Below are positions 1 through 8,854 of a DNA stretch of 64,000 nt, piece after piece. The stretch spans positions 337,896 through 401,895 of the forward strand of contig NZ_FOTB01000003.1 in the NCBI RefSeq assembly GCF_900114445.1. Direction: 5' to 3'. Position numbers and translations under genes: made by a program. Source of the DNA: Salinicoccus halodurans (GTDB lineage: Bacteria > Bacillota > Bacilli > Staphylococcales > Salinicoccaceae). The stretch's first letter is position 1. Every line of letters starts with the position of its first letter. Below the pieces are notes generated by a model that was given only the letters and a program-made list of their open reading frames with translations, did not search any database and was not told the DNA's origin.

Positions 1-104
1 TCGGTGGGACTCTCAGTATTAAGAGCATTGTCGGCAGAGGGACGAAAATCACTCTGATCCTGCCTTTGAAAAGGGGAGATGAAAATGAAAATAGTCATCG
101 CTGA
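1..104 (+). CDS. nreB: NreB sensor histidine kinase, C-terminal end only
   Basis: An open frame enters the window at its left edge and stops at 102-104. The visible residues ([20 protein letters not shown] then PLK) form the last strand of a histidine kinase ATPase domain, with the usual G-x-G-T-x-I then L-P ending. The next gene is a clear NreC, so this is most likely the oxygen-sensing kinase NreB. Its stop lies inside the start of nreC (about 20 bases of overlap), which fits translational coupling of the NreBC pair. Nothing upstream (the iron-sulfur PAS part) can be seen. Confidence 0.75.
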   Translation, partial: GGTLSIKSIVGRGTKITLILPLKRGDENENSHR

Positions 105-735
105 TGATCACTCTGTCGTACGCAGTGGATTTTCAATGATTATAAATTATCAGAAGGATATGGAAGTTGTCGCTACTGCCGGGGACGGGCTGGAGGCGTA
201 CAGGATGGTGCAGAAATATGAGCCGGATATCATTCTGATGGATATCAGCATGCCGCCGGGAGAATCGGGACTGATTGCGACGGGAAAGATATCCCAGGAT
301 TTCCCCGATACAAAAATCATCATTCTCACAATGTATGATGATGAGGAATACCTTTTCCATTCCCTTAAGAACGGGGCGAAGGGATATGTGCTCAAGAGTG
401 CACCGGATGCCGAGCTGCTGGATGCGATACGTTCCGTTTACACAGGTGATACCTACGTGCATCCCAAAATGACGAATATTCTTGTAAAACAGTACATAAC
501 GCATGACGAAATGGCCAAGGATGATACGAATCCATTTAAAATACTTTCCAAAAGGGAACTGGAGATATTGCCGCTTGTGGCTAAAGGGTACGGTAATAAA
601 GATATTGCCGAGAAATTGTTCATATCAGTGAAAACAGTGGAAGCCCACAAGGCCAATTTCATGGAAAAAATCGGTCTGTCATCACGTCCGGAATTATTGG
701 AGTATGCGATAAAGAAAAAATTAATTGAATTTTAA
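85..735 (+). CDS. nreC: NreC, nitrate/oxygen response regulator
   Basis: NarL/FixJ-type response regulator of about 216 aa. The receiver domain is at the N-terminus (MKIVIADDH acidic pair, the phospho-acceptor region [15 protein letters not shown], and the conserved K in YVLKSAPD). A LuxR-type helix-turn-helix follows ([26 protein letters not shown] ... VKTVEAHK). The wording is very close to staphylococcal NreC, which activates nitrate and nitrite reductase and narT genes when oxygen is low. An ATG at 79 is also in frame, but the GGGGAG at 73-78 sits at good distance from ATG 85. The neighbouring narT-like gene is its expected target. Confidence 0.92.
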   Translation: MKIVIADDHSVVRSGFSMIINYQKDMEVVATAGDGLEAYRMVQKYEPDIILMDISMPPGESGLIATGKISQDFPDTKIIILTMYDDEEYLFHSLKNGAKGYVLKSAPDAELLDAIRSVYTGDTYVHPKMTNILVKQYITHDEMAKDDTNPFKILSKRELEILPLVAKGYGNKDIAEKLFISVKTVEAHKANFMEKIGLSSRPELLEYAIKKKLIEF

Positions 736-746
736 GCAGGTGGACT

Positions 747-1247
747 ATGCAGACATTTACTTTCAGTATGAAAGCATTGAGGGTTTTGGAGAACGAGCAC
801 CGGCTGATCATGCACGAAATAACAAAGTGGTTTGAGCGGATGCGTGAATTGGAAGCAGGAGGCGGGGCCGGTACACAGGAGCTTGGAGCCTTGATGGATC
901 ACGTCGCCCAAAGCAAGGAAATCATCAACAGACACCAGGTGAAAGAAGATCAGTATTTCTTTGAAATGCTCGGCCATTACATCGGTATGGATCAAGGGCC
1001 GATAATGGCAATCCAGGAAGAGCACAGTGAAATAGAACAGTATTTTACCAATGCATTTGTCATGCATGGCGAAAACAGGCCGTTAAACGATTTTTCACAG
1101 TATCTTCAGGAAGCGTATGAAATATTATATATGCACATGTATAAGGAAGAGAACGTCCTTTTCCCGATGGCAGAAAAGCAATTCAGGACAATAGATGAAG
1201 AAAAGTTGCTGGAGCAGATCAATAGCAATATCCTTGAAGAAACATAA
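747..1247 (+). CDS. Hemerythrin HHE domain protein
   Basis: 166 aa, soluble, alpha-helical, with the spaced His/Glu pattern of a di-iron hemerythrin domain: H18 in ENEHRLIMHE, H in INRHQVKEDQYFFE, H in QEEHSEIEQYF, and H...HMYKEENVLFPMAEK near the end. AGGTGG precedes the ATG at a normal distance, and the gene begins 11 bases after nreC, so it is probably in the nreBC transcript. Proteins of this family bind O2 or NO or help repair iron-sulfur clusters; the location between nreC and a nitrate transporter suggests a role in nitrite/NO or oxygen stress during nitrate respiration (inference). It is not the longer ScdA/YtfE protein, as the N-terminal ScdA domain is absent. Confidence 0.85.
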   Translation: MQTFTFSMKALRVLENEHRLIMHEITKWFERMRELEAGGGAGTQELGALMDHVAQSKEIINRHQVKEDQYFFEMLGHYIGMDQGPIMAIQEEHSEIEQYFTNAFVMHGENRPLNDFSQYLQEAYEILYMHMYKEENVLFPMAEKQFRTIDEEKLLEQINSNILEET

Positions 1248-1264
1248 GGCATTCCCCGGAAATA

Positions 1265-1295
1265 ATAAGGGGACTCCCTTATGTTCTTTTTTATT
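1265..1295 (+). terminator. Hairpin after hemerythrin gene, possibly also the NreC site of narT
   Basis: A perfect 7-bp stem (ATAAGGG at 1265-1271, loop GACT, CCCTTAT at 1276-1282) is followed by a T-rich run to about 1294. This reads as an intrinsic terminator of the nreBC-hemerythrin transcript. The same bases contain AGGG-N4-CCCT, close to the TAGGG-N4-CCCTA palindrome recalled for staphylococcal NreC, and its centre lies about 42 bases upstream of the predicted narT transcription start. Either or both readings may be true. Confidence 0.6.
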
Positions 1296-1303
1296 GCAGA
1301 AAT

Positions 1304-1309
1304 TATAAT
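1304..1309 (+). promoter_or_regulatory. -10 box of the narT-like gene
   Basis: A perfect TATAAT lies 52 bases before the TTG start of the nitrate transporter gene. No good -35 hexamer is found 16-18 bases upstream (the run there is T-rich), which fits a promoter that needs an activator such as NreC. Confidence 0.45.
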
Positions 1310-1360
1310 GGTAAATAAGGGTATGGTAAAGAAAACTATATAAAATAAGGTGTGAGTATC

Positions 1361-2845
1361 TTGATCAGGAAAATGCAGCTTCCTTTGCAAACAGTGAACA
1401 TGCTTGTCGGTTTCATCTGCTGGGTGATCATATCGCCTTTGATCCCGTTCATTTCAGAAGACGTGAACATCCCTGCAGAACAGGTGGCGATCATTACGGC
1501 GGTACCTGTTATTCTCGGTTCGGTCTTAAGGATTCCATTAGGTTACTACGCGAACGTCATCGGCGCCAGGAAAGTGTTTATCGCGAGCTTTATCCTGCTG
1601 TTGTTCCCCATCTATTATATAAGCAACACATCTTCTCACATAGATCTGCTCATCGGGGGCTTTTTCCTGGGGATAGGCGGAGCGATGTTCTCGGTCGGAG
1701 TGACCAGTCTGCCGAAGTACTATCCGAAAGAGAAACACGGGCTGATCAATGGTATTTACGGAGTGGGAAATATCGGCACGGCAATCGCAAGTTTCTCTGC
1801 GCCCGTACTCGCAGTGCAGATCGGCTGGCAGAATACCATCCGTCTGCTGCTGGTCGTACTGATTGTTTTCATTGTCATCAATATCTTCTTTGGTGACCGG
1901 CAGGAGAAATTGGTGAAACAGCCGCTGTTCGGTCAGATCAAAGGGATCATCAACAACGAAAAGCTATGGGTGATTTCCCTGTGGTATTTCATCACATTCG
2001 GTTCATTCGTCGCCTTTACAGTGTTCCTGCCGAACTTCCTGATTACAAACTACGGCATAGATAATGTGGATGCGGGAATCCGGACAGCAGGGTTCATTGC
2101 ACTTGCCACATTCATCCGGCCGCTCGGCGGCTTCATCGGGGACAAATTCGATCCGCTCATTGCACTCATCTTTACCTTCCTCGGCATAACAATCGGCGGC
2201 ATCATCCTTGCATTCTCCCCGACATTCATGCTGTTCAGTATTGGATGTCTGCTGGTGGCTGCGACCGCAGGCATCGGTAACGGACTGGTGTTCAAACTCG
2301 TACCCCAGTACTTTAACAAACAGGCGGGGATTGCCAACGGCTTCGTTTCCATGATGGGCGGCCTCGGCGGTTTCTTTCCGCCATTGATACTGACTTTGAT
2401 CCATGCAATCACCGGCCAGTACGCCATTGGATTCATGCTGCTGTCCCAGGTTGCCTTGGCAAGCCTGATTCTGGCTGGCTGGATGTTCTATCAAAATAAA
2501 GTATCCATCGCAGCCAAAGTGTTCAATTCAATGGGACAGGGTGTATTGGTGACTGACGAACATGGAAAGATTACAGATATCAATCCAAGATTTACGGAAA
2601 TTACAGGATATGAGGCAGATGAAGTAAGGGGGAAAAACCCGAGCATACTCCAATCCGGGGAACAGGACCCTGCGTATTACAGCAATATGTGGGATATGCT
2701 GAAGCGTGAAGGCATATGGCAGGGAGAAATTACGAACAGGAAGAAGAACGGGGAACTATACCGGCAGTGGCTGAATATCAAAGAAGTCCGGAGCAGTGAG
2801 GGTGAGATAGAAAGGTATGTCGGCACCTTCTCTGAAATTGACTGA
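1361..2845 (+). CDS. narT: NarT/NarK-type nitrate transporter with C-terminal PAS domain
   Basis: Residues 1 to about 385 are a 12-helix MFS transporter closely matching staphylococcal NarT (MQLPLQTVNMLVGF; FFLGIGGAMFSVGVTSLPKYYPKEKHGLINGIYGVGNIGTA; the second nitrate signature GNGLVFKLVPQYF ... GGLGGFFPP). NarT normally ends here at about 389 aa. This protein continues in the same frame for about 108 residues that form a PAS domain (GVLVTDEHGKITDINPRFTEITGY, GKNPSILQSG, IWQGEITNRKKNGE, YVGTFSEID), a type usually placed before GGDEF or kinase domains, but nothing follows it. Start: TTG 1361 has AAGGTG at 1348-1353; GTG 1352 and ATG 1373 are alternatives. It imports nitrate or exchanges nitrite across the membrane; the PAS domain would sit in the cytoplasm and may tune transport. 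Confidence 0.88.
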   Translation: MIRKMQLPLQTVNMLVGFICWVIISPLIPFISEDVNIPAEQVAIITAVPVILGSVLRIPLGYYANVIGARKVFIASFILLLFPIYYISNTSSHIDLLIGGFFLGIGGAMFSVGVTSLPKYYPKEKHGLINGIYGVGNIGTAIASFSAPVLAVQIGWQNTIRLLLVVLIVFIVINIFFGDRQEKLVKQPLFGQIKGIINNEKLWVISLWYFITFGSFVAFTVFLPNFLITNYGIDNVDAGIRTAGFIALATFIRPLGGFIGDKFDPLIALIFTFLGITIGGIILAFSPTFMLFSIGCLLVAATAGIGNGLVFKLVPQYFNKQAGIANGFVSMMGGLGGFFPPLILTLIHAITGQYAIGFMLLSQVALASLILAGWMFYQNKVSIAAKVFNSMGQGVLVTDEHGKITDINPRFTEITGYEADEVRGKNPSILQSGEQDPAYYSNMWDMLKREGIWQGEITNRKKNGELYRQWLNIKEVRSSEGEIERYVGTFSEID

Positions 2846-2877
2846 AGTATTTAAAATGAAAGAGGCTCAGGAATACA

Positions 2878-2912
2878 AAAAGCGCTGCAGATCAATGGTC
2901 TGCAGCGCTTTA
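2878..2912. terminator. Shared terminator of narT and opp operon
   Basis: A 13-bp perfect stem (2879-2891 with 2899-2911, core AGCGCTGCAGA) flanked by A-rich sequence on the left and T-rich on the right, so it can stop transcripts in both directions between two convergent genes. Confidence 0.8.
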
Positions 2913-2913
2913 A

Positions 2914-3831
2914 TCATACTGTCCAGCTTTCATATTCCTTTTGGGAGCAGTATACCAGATGACTATTTCCGAAATCCCTCAATTTCAGTTCTTCATCTTC
3001 ATTATACCCGTGCATACTTTCATCGTAACCGACCCGGCGGCGTTCTTTCTCAGAATGGGGATCGGGCTGGGGCACCGCTGAGAGTAATGATTTGGTATAA
3101 GGGTGGAAGGGGCGGTCGTATAAATCTGACGCATCTCCTATTTCCATGATTTTTCCTTTGTACATTACGGCGATCCTGTCAGAAATGTATTTGACCATGG
3201 AGAGGTCATGCGCGATGAACAGATAGGCGAGTCCACGCTCTCTTTGTATGTTTTTCATCATGTTTACTACCTGTGCCTGAATAGAGACATCCAGGGCCGA
3301 AATCGGTTCGTCGGCAATGATCAGTTTCGGATCGAAACTGAGTGCTCTGGCGATTCCGATCCTCTGTCGCTGTCCGCCGGAGAATTCGTGCGGGTAACGG
3401 TTGGCATGTTCCCTGTTCAATCCGACTGATTCCAGCAATTCATAAATTTTCTGCCGGCGTTCTTTTTTCTTTTTATATAATTTATGGATGTCATAGCCTT
3501 CTTCCAGTATTTCAAAAACCGTCATTCTCGGGTTCAGCGATGCATATGGGTCCTGGAAGATCATCTGCAGTTTCTGGTGGAACTGTTTTTGTTCCTTTTT
3601 GGAAAGGCTGTCGTTGTTTTTACCGTCAAAAAGTATCTCTCCGCCGGTTTTGTCATAAAGATTGATGATTGTACGACCGGTTGTTGATTTGCCGCACCCT
3701 GATTCTCCGACCAGTCCCAGTGTTTCGCCGGGCATGACATGAAAGGAGACATCATCGACCGCTTTAACCAAATTATTTTTAGAACCAAAATGCTTCTTTA
3801 AATTATTTACAGTTAAAATTGGTTCTGCCAT
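2914..3831 (-). CDS. oppF: Oligopeptide ABC transporter ATP-binding protein OppF
   Basis: 305 aa ABC ATPase: Walker A GESGCGKST at about residues 42-50, Q-loop IFQDPYASLNPR, signature FSGGQRQRIGIARAL, Walker B LIIADEP, switch H in IAHDLSMVKYISD. The C-terminal HPYTKSLLSAVPQPDP extension marks the oligopeptide/dipeptide (OppD/OppF) class. It is the last gene of oppABCDF; its ATG overlaps the stop of oppD by one base (TAATG). With OppD it powers peptide uptake at the inner face of the membrane. Confidence 0.93.
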   Translation of the reverse strand: MAEPILTVNNLKKHFGSKNNLVKAVDDVSFHVMPGETLGLVGESGCGKSTTGRTIINLYDKTGGEILFDGKNNDSLSKKEQKQFHQKLQMIFQDPYASLNPRMTVFEILEEGYDIHKLYKKKKERRQKIYELLESVGLNREHANRYPHEFSGGQRQRIGIARALSFDPKLIIADEPISALDVSIQAQVVNMMKNIQRERGLAYLFIAHDLSMVKYISDRIAVMYKGKIMEIGDASDLYDRPFHPYTKSLLSAVPQPDPHSEKERRRVGYDESMHGYNEDEELKLRDFGNSHLVYCSQKEYESWTV

Positions 3832-4877
3832 TACTGATCACCGCCGTTATATTGGATGTATCTGTTTCTGATTACTTCAGGTATTTGAGTCCTGGGAGCA
3901 TCGGGATGCAGTCTCCATGTTTTTGCATAATGATTTTCTGCCACCTCGAACATTGGCGGACTTTTTTCAAAATCAATCTTCATCGCATGGGGGTTCCTTG
4001 CCGCGAAAGCATCCCCGGCAGGAGGGTGGACGAGATTGGGAGGAGAGCCGGGGATTGTCCTCAACTCTTCTTTTTTATCTGCATTCATGTCAGGCATCGA
4101 ACCAAGCAGCCCCCATGTATAAGGATGCTGCGGATTGTAGAAGATATCATCCACTGTACCGATTTCCACTATTTCCCCTGCATACATCACTGCAACACGA
4201 TCCGCCACATTTGCGACCACTCCCAGATCATGAGTGATGAATATGATGGAAGTCTGGGAGTGCTTCTGAATATCTTTCATGACTTCCAGAATCTGTGCCT
4301 GTATCGTCACATCAAGTGCAGTGGTCGGTTCATCTGCGATGAGCAACTTGGGATCTGCTGCCAGGGCAATCGCAATGACAACCCTCTGACGCATTCCTCC
4401 GGAAAATTCATGAGGATACTGATTCAGGCGGTTTTCAGGGCTTGGGATACCGACGAGCTGCATTAATTCCAAAGCACGTTTTTTAGCATCCCCCAAAGAT
4501 ATCTTTGTATGTTTGCGCATGACTTCCGTAATCTGTTTTCCTATTTTCATAGTTGGATTCAATGAAGTCATGGGGTCCTGGAATATCATGCTGATTTCAT
4601 TGCCGCGGATCTTTTCCATCTGCTTTTCGGATTTTTCGAGCAGGTTTGTCTCCCCGAAAAGGATTTCTCCACCGGCATATATCGCCGGCGGCTGGGGAAG
4701 CAGTTTCATGATTGCCTGGTTGGTTACACTTTTACCTGAACCCGATTCACCAACGATGGCGAGCGTCTCCCCTTTATAGACATCGAAACTTACATTTCTT
4801 ACCGCTTTTACAGTACCGGCATAAGTCTTGAAATCAACTTCTAAATTTTTCATTTGCAGTATCGGTTCATTCATCAT
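3831..4877 (-). CDS. oppD: Oligopeptide ABC transporter ATP-binding protein OppD
   Basis: About 348 aa. Walker A GESGSGKSVTN, Q-loop IFQDPMTSLNPT, signature FSGGMRQRVVIAIAL, Walker B LLIADEPTTALD, H-loop FITHDLGVVANVADR, and the long C-terminal segment typical of OppD (NPQHPYTWGLLGSMPDM ... GSPPNLVHPPAGDAFAARNP), although the four Cys that bind an iron-sulfur cluster in some homologues are not present. The in-frame GTG at 4883 overlaps the ribosome site, so ATG 4877 (or 4874) with AAGGAAG just upstream is preferred; oppC ends at 4880. Confidence 0.92.
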   Translation of the reverse strand: MMNEPILQMKNLEVDFKTYAGTVKAVRNVSFDVYKGETLAIVGESGSGKSVTNQAIMKLLPQPPAIYAGGEILFGETNLLEKSEKQMEKIRGNEISMIFQDPMTSLNPTMKIGKQITEVMRKHTKISLGDAKKRALELMQLVGIPSPENRLNQYPHEFSGGMRQRVVIAIALAADPKLLIADEPTTALDVTIQAQILEVMKDIQKHSQTSIIFITHDLGVVANVADRVAVMYAGEIVEIGTVDDIFYNPQHPYTWGLLGSMPDMNADKKEELRTIPGSPPNLVHPPAGDAFAARNPHAMKIDFEKSPPMFEVAENHYAKTWRLHPDAPRTQIPEVIRNRYIQYNGGDQ

Positions 4878-4879
4878 AA

Positions 4880-5809
4880 TCACTTCCTTAACTTGGGATC
4901 CAGTGCATCTCTCAGACCGTCTCCGACAGCGTTAAACGCAAAAATTGTCAGACAGATCAGGGCGGCTGGGAAAAACAGTCTCCAAGGCGCATTGGCCAAC
5001 GCAGGGTAGCCGTCGTTGGCCATGGTTCCCCAACTTGCCAATGGTGCCGGGACGCCCAGACCTAAATAACTTAAGAATGCTTCTGTAAATATAGCATTTG
5101 GAATCGTCAGCGTCATTGTAACCAGAATTGCACCCAGCGCATTCGGCAGCAGGTGCCTTTTTATCAGGTGCAGATTGTTCGCACCGAGTGTTCTGGCCGC
5201 AAGGACATATTCCTGATTTTTTAATTTTAAAATTTCAGAACGTGTAATCCTCGCCATGTTCACCCAACCTGTGAGTGAAAGTGCAATGATCATCGGGAAT
5301 AATCCCGGCTGCATGACAACGAGCAGAATGATTACGACGAGCAGGTAGGGTATTGCAGTCAGAATATCAGCGATACGCATCATGATTTCATCCGTGCGCC
5401 CGCCTTTCAAGCCTGCGATGGCACCCCATGCCACTCCGATGATCAAATCAATGATTGCCGCAGCAAATCCGATAAATATCGAAATCCGTGCACCCATCCA
5501 GACACGGGTGAAGATATCCCGGCCTAAAGCATCAGTACCGAACCAATATGTTCCATTTGGAGCGATATTGTAGTCACCATTCTGCTGTCTGTATGTGAAT
5601 TCTGACAGCAGGGGTCCGAATATGGCTCCGAGAATAATAATGAAAAGTGTAATGAAACCAATCAGGGCAAGTTTATTCTTGATAAATCTTCGGGAAACTT
5701 CCCCCCAGAAGGATATCGATTTTTTGGCAAGACTCTCTGTGTCAGCCGTCTGTGTACCTACGACTTCAAAATCCGAAGGATGGAGTTCAGGTACATTTCT
5801 ATCTGCCAT
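4880..5809 (-). CDS. oppC: Oligopeptide ABC transporter permease OppC
   Basis: 309 aa membrane permease with an N-terminal cytoplasmic tail followed by a first helix ([23 protein letters not shown]), the OppC periplasmic segment ([25 protein letters not shown]) and the EAA loop ([35 protein letters not shown]). A strong GGAGG lies before ATG 5809, and its first 11 bases overlap the end of oppB. It forms the membrane channel with OppB. Confidence 0.93.
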   Translation of the reverse strand: MADRNVPELHPSDFEVVGTQTADTESLAKKSISFWGEVSRRFIKNKLALIGFITLFIIILGAIFGPLLSEFTYRQQNGDYNIAPNGTYWFGTDALGRDIFTRVWMGARISIFIGFAAAIIDLIIGVAWGAIAGLKGGRTDEIMMRIADILTAIPYLLVVIILLVVMQPGLFPMIIALSLTGWVNMARITRSEILKLKNQEYVLAARTLGANNLHLIKRHLLPNALGAILVTMTLTIPNAIFTEAFLSYLGLGVPAPLASWGTMANDGYPALANAPWRLFFPAALICLTIFAFNAVGDGLRDALDPKLRK

Positions 5810-6740
5810 TGGATTTTCCTCCCTTCAGACTGATGCGCGGGTCGATGAAGCTGTATAGAATATCCACTATTAAGACAGCTACCAGTAAAATTACAGAATA
5901 AAATACCGTGGTTCCCATGATGACGGTGTAATCTCTGTTGGAAATGCTCGTAACGAAGTGTTTCCCCATTCCCGGGATTGCGAAAATCTCTTCTATTACG
6001 AAACTTCCGGTAATAATTCCGGCGGTCAGCGGAGCGAGATAAGTAACGACAGGCAGCAGAGCATTTCTCAGGGCATGCTTAAAAACAACCGCCCAGCGGG
6101 AAATCCCTTTGGCCTTTGCCATTTTTACGTACTCACTGTTCGTTTCTTCCAGCATGCTGGAACGGGTCAGTTTTGCTATGAATGCCATGGGTGTCGAGGC
6201 CAGTGCAATGGCTGGCAGTATACTGTATATGAAGCCGTTCCATCCGGCAATCGGGAACCATCCAGCCTGAAGTGCCAGATAGTACTGCAGTACTGCTGCC
6301 ATTACAAAGGAGGGCACGGATATGCCGATGACGGCCATTATGCTCATCAAGTAATCCGGCCACTTATTATGGAATAAGGCAGCAATTGTTCCAATCAGGA
6401 CACCGAACCCAATTGCGATAAACATCGCTTCGAGACCAAGTGTCATGGAAATGGGGAAACCTTCCGCTATCATATCGTTTGTATCCCTGTACTTATATTT
6501 CATCGAAGTACCGAAGTCCCCGGTTGCACTGTTTACCAAATAGTCTTTGTACTGTATATACCACGGGTTATCCAACCCATATTTTTCATTCAGACTTTCC
6601 TGTATCGCCGGGGGCACTGCCCGCTCGGAAGCGAATGGATTACCCGGAGCCAGACGCATCAGAAAAAATGTAGCTGTAATGATCAAAAATAATGCGATGA
6701 TGATATAGATTAGACGCTGGCCAAGATATTTAATCATCAT
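5799..6740 (-). CDS. oppB: Oligopeptide ABC transporter permease OppB
   Basis: About 313 aa with six predicted helices; N-terminal [34 protein letters not shown] is the standard OppB/DppB start, and the EAA loop is [31 protein letters not shown]. An upstream TTG would extend the protein, but AAAGGAG at 6747-6753 is placed for ATG 6740 (or 6737). The gene is 62 bases downstream of oppA, with a hairpin in the gap. Confidence 0.92.
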   Translation of the reverse strand: MMIKYLGQRLIYIIIALFLIITATFFLMRLAPGNPFASERAVPPAIQESLNEKYGLDNPWYIQYKDYLVNSATGDFGTSMKYKYRDTNDMIAEGFPISMTLGLEAMFIAIGFGVLIGTIAALFHNKWPDYLMSIMAVIGISVPSFVMAAVLQYYLALQAGWFPIAGWNGFIYSILPAIALASTPMAFIAKLTRSSMLEETNSEYVKMAKAKGISRWAVVFKHALRNALLPVVTYLAPLTAGIITGSFVIEEIFAIPGMGKHFVTSISNRDYTVIMGTTVFYSVILLVAVLIVDILYSFIDPRISLKGGKSNGR

Positions 6741-6764
6741 TATGTGCTCCTTTCCCAAAAATGA

Positions 6765-6789
6765 CAGGTGAGTATAAAATACTCACCTG
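6765..6789 (-). terminator. Hairpin between oppA and oppB (likely attenuator)
   Basis: An 11-bp perfect stem (CAGGTGAGTAT / ATACTCACCTG) with a 3-base loop, followed on the minus strand by TCATTTTTGGG. The weak T run suggests partial termination or 3' end protection, which would give more OppA than membrane subunits, as is common in binding-protein operons. Confidence 0.55.
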
Positions 6790-6802
6790 ACAAAAGACTT
6801 TC

Positions 6803-8443
6803 TTATTCTTCGATATCTACGTATTTCAACTGTACGTTTCCGAGTGGATCGGATTTCATATTTTTAACTTTCTCATCATGTACTGAAAGGTTCGTGTAGA
6901 AATAGATCGGTGCGATAGGGAAATCATTCATGAATATCTCTTCCGCATCTTTCATCATCTGAGTACGCGTTTCAGGATCTGTTTCCTTGGCTGCGTCATT
7001 CAACAGCTGAGTATACTCTTCGTTTGTCCAGCCTGTATTATTATTGCCGCCTTCATTTTTGTAGATTTCAAGGAAGTTGATCGGGTCATTGAAGTCGCCG
7101 AGCCAGCCGTAACGGCCGACCTGATGATTCCCTGCATCAAGTTCTTCAAGATATACCTGCCATTCGGAGTTGTTCAGAGATACATCTATTCCCAGATCTT
7201 TTTTCCAGCCCTGTTGTATAAATTGTGCAATTTGGGCATGTGCTTCACTGGTATTGTAAGATAATGCGATTTTGAGCTCGGAAGGATCACTCAGACCGAG
7301 TTCCTCCAATCCTTTATCAAGTGCTTCTTTTGCTGCTTCAAGATCATTTGATTGGAAGTATTCCGTCGGCTCTTCGAAGCCTTCCATTGTAAGAGGTACA
7401 AGTCCCGTGCCTGGTTTTTGTTCCCCTTTGGTAACATTTTCGATCAGACCTTCACGGTCGATTGCGATTGTCAATGCCTCACGGATATTCTTGTTCTGCA
7501 TGATTTCATCCTGAACGTTGAATACATACATGTATGTGCCCGCCTGGTCTCTTATATTAAGCGTGCCGTCTTCTTTGAATTGATTTAAAGCGTTAAGGTC
7601 GATTGTGTTGAAAGGTGAACCGAGATAGTCCAGATCCCCTGATTGATACATTTTCAAAGCAGTTGCTTCGCTTTCGACCATGTCTATGTTTACAGTGTCC
7701 AGTGCTACATTTTCAGCATCCCAGTATGAATCATTCTTTTTAAGGACGATTGCATCAGAGCTGGCAAAACTGTCCAAGACGAAAGGACCGTTTCCAATGT
7801 AATTTTCTCCGTTTGGATCTGTATGCCAATCAGGATTTTCTTCGGCCATTTTGGAATTCACAGGGTAATAAGTATAGAAAGCTGTGAGTTCGTCGAAGAA
7901 TGGTGTCGGATTGTTCAACGTCACTTCCAGGGTTTTGTCGTCCACTGCTGTGACAGCGACATCATCTGCACTGCCTTCCCCGGTGTTGTATGCTTCAGCT
8001 CCTTCTATGTAATAAAGCTGGTAAGCATAGTCGGAAGCGTTTTCGGGGTTAAGTGCCCATTTCCAGGCATATTCGAAATCCTGTGCTGTGACCGGGTCGC
8101 CATTTGACCACTCAGCATCTCTCAGCGTGTAAGTATAAGTAAGTTCATCTTCACTCACTTCAATGTTCTCTGCCATTGCCGGCTCAGGGTTGCCTTCCGG
8201 ATCCAGGCGTGTCAGACCTTCAAATACACTGGCCATGATTGCACCGGATGTCGTATCGGTAGCGAGTGCCGGGTGGAATGATGGAGGGTCTGAGGTGATG
8301 GAAAGATTGATGGATTTTTCAGCTTCTCCCTCTCCTCCGGAACTGTCTGCTTCACCTTCCCCGCCGCTGTCTCCACCGAAATTGCAGGCTGCAAGAACCA
8401 GAACTAAAGCTGCAAGAAGTATTAAATTTTTAAAACTTTTCAT
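6803..8443 (-). CDS. oppA: Oligopeptide-binding lipoprotein OppA
   Basis: 546 aa, SBP_bac_5 family. Lipoprotein signal peptide MKSFKNLILLAALVLVLAAC with the lipobox LAAC; Cys20 would be lipidated. A Gly/Glu/Ser-rich linker follows, then the peptide-binding fold (SITSDPPSFHPALATDTTSG, YTYTLRDAEWSNGDPVTAQDFEYAWKWALNP, NIREALTIAIDREGLIENV, WLGDFNDPINFLEI). An in-frame start 28 codons upstream exists, but the lipoprotein signal and the AGGAAG 8 to 11 bases before ATG 8443 fix the start. The protein is strongly acidic, as expected outside the cell of a halotolerant organism. Confidence 0.93.
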   Translation of the reverse strand: MKSFKNLILLAALVLVLAACNFGGDSGGEGEADSSGGEGEAEKSINLSITSDPPSFHPALATDTTSGAIMASVFEGLTRLDPEGNPEPAMAENIEVSEDELTYTYTLRDAEWSNGDPVTAQDFEYAWKWALNPENASDYAYQLYYIEGAEAYNTGEGSADDVAVTAVDDKTLEVTLNNPTPFFDELTAFYTYYPVNSKMAEENPDWHTDPNGENYIGNGPFVLDSFASSDAIVLKKNDSYWDAENVALDTVNIDMVESEATALKMYQSGDLDYLGSPFNTIDLNALNQFKEDGTLNIRDQAGTYMYVFNVQDEIMQNKNIREALTIAIDREGLIENVTKGEQKPGTGLVPLTMEGFEEPTEYFQSNDLEAAKEALDKGLEELGLSDPSELKIALSYNTSEAHAQIAQFIQQGWKKDLGIDVSLNNSEWQVYLEELDAGNHQVGRYGWLGDFNDPINFLEIYKNEGGNNNTGWTNEEYTQLLNDAAKETDPETRTQMMKDAEEIFMNDFPIAPIYFYTNLSVHDEKVKNMKSDPLGNVQLKYVDIEE

Positions 8444-8538
8444 ACAGTAAGCCACTTCCTTTTCCTTTTTGTAATGTAATTCCACTTTATTCAAAATTAC
8501 ATCCCTTTGTTTGTATTGAAAAAACATACCCCTAAAAA

Positions 8539-8552
8539 TTAAAACGCTTTCG
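8539..8552 (-). promoter_or_regulatory. cre-like site at the oppA transcription start
   Basis: On the minus strand CGAAAGCGTTTTAA matches the CcpA cre consensus (TGNAARCGNWWWCA) except at positions 1 and 13. It lies right at the predicted transcription start of oppA, a place where CcpA normally represses. Confidence 0.4.
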
Positions 8553-8559
8553 ATTTTAA

Positions 8560-8588
8560 ATTATCTACAATATCCATTGAAAAGTCAA
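8560..8588 (-). promoter_or_regulatory. Promoter of the opp operon
   Basis: Read on the minus strand: TTGACT (8588-8583), 17-base spacer, GATAAT (8565-8560). Predicted start near 8553, giving a leader of about 110 bases. Confidence 0.6.
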
Positions 8589-8854
8589 TAAGTGTTTTCG
8601 AATTTTTGACAATTGTCAGAAATGACATGGGGAATTTTTATTAATCAAAAAGAAATGATTATACATAAGTGCATTTATTAAAAAAATGAAAAAGTGTAAT
8701 GTACTTTTATAGAAAAGGGTATTTAATAGCATAAAAAAAGAGTTTTTCCAAGTAAATTTTTCTTTACTGAAAATTAATACTAGGTATACATTCATAATTT
8801 ATAATATAAATGCAGACATTATATTGCACAAAAAAATTGGGAGGTTTTACGAGA

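Larger units (their letters stand above)
8444..8854. other. 410-base AT-rich divergent intergenic region
   Basis: The largest protein-free gap apart from the rRNA leader. It holds the opp promoter and cre-like site on the minus strand, a perfect 12-bp palindrome TGACAATTGTCA at 8607-8618 (possible operator, regulator unknown), and a possible plus-strand promoter TTTACT (8763-8768), 16 bases, TATACA (8785-8790) for the phosphatase gene. No small gene with a ribosome site was recognised. Confidence 0.5.

Noticed and set aside
2003..2494. Long minus-strand frame inside the nitrate transporter gene
   Set aside because: Overlaps a clearly conserved MFS gene; the translation is low-complexity and has no ribosome site.
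8576..8589. ATTGA-N4-TCAAT near the opp promoter as an FNR-type site
   Set aside because: The TTGA/TCAA arms are 4 bases apart, not 6 as in FNR or FLP sites; it mostly arises from the -35 box.
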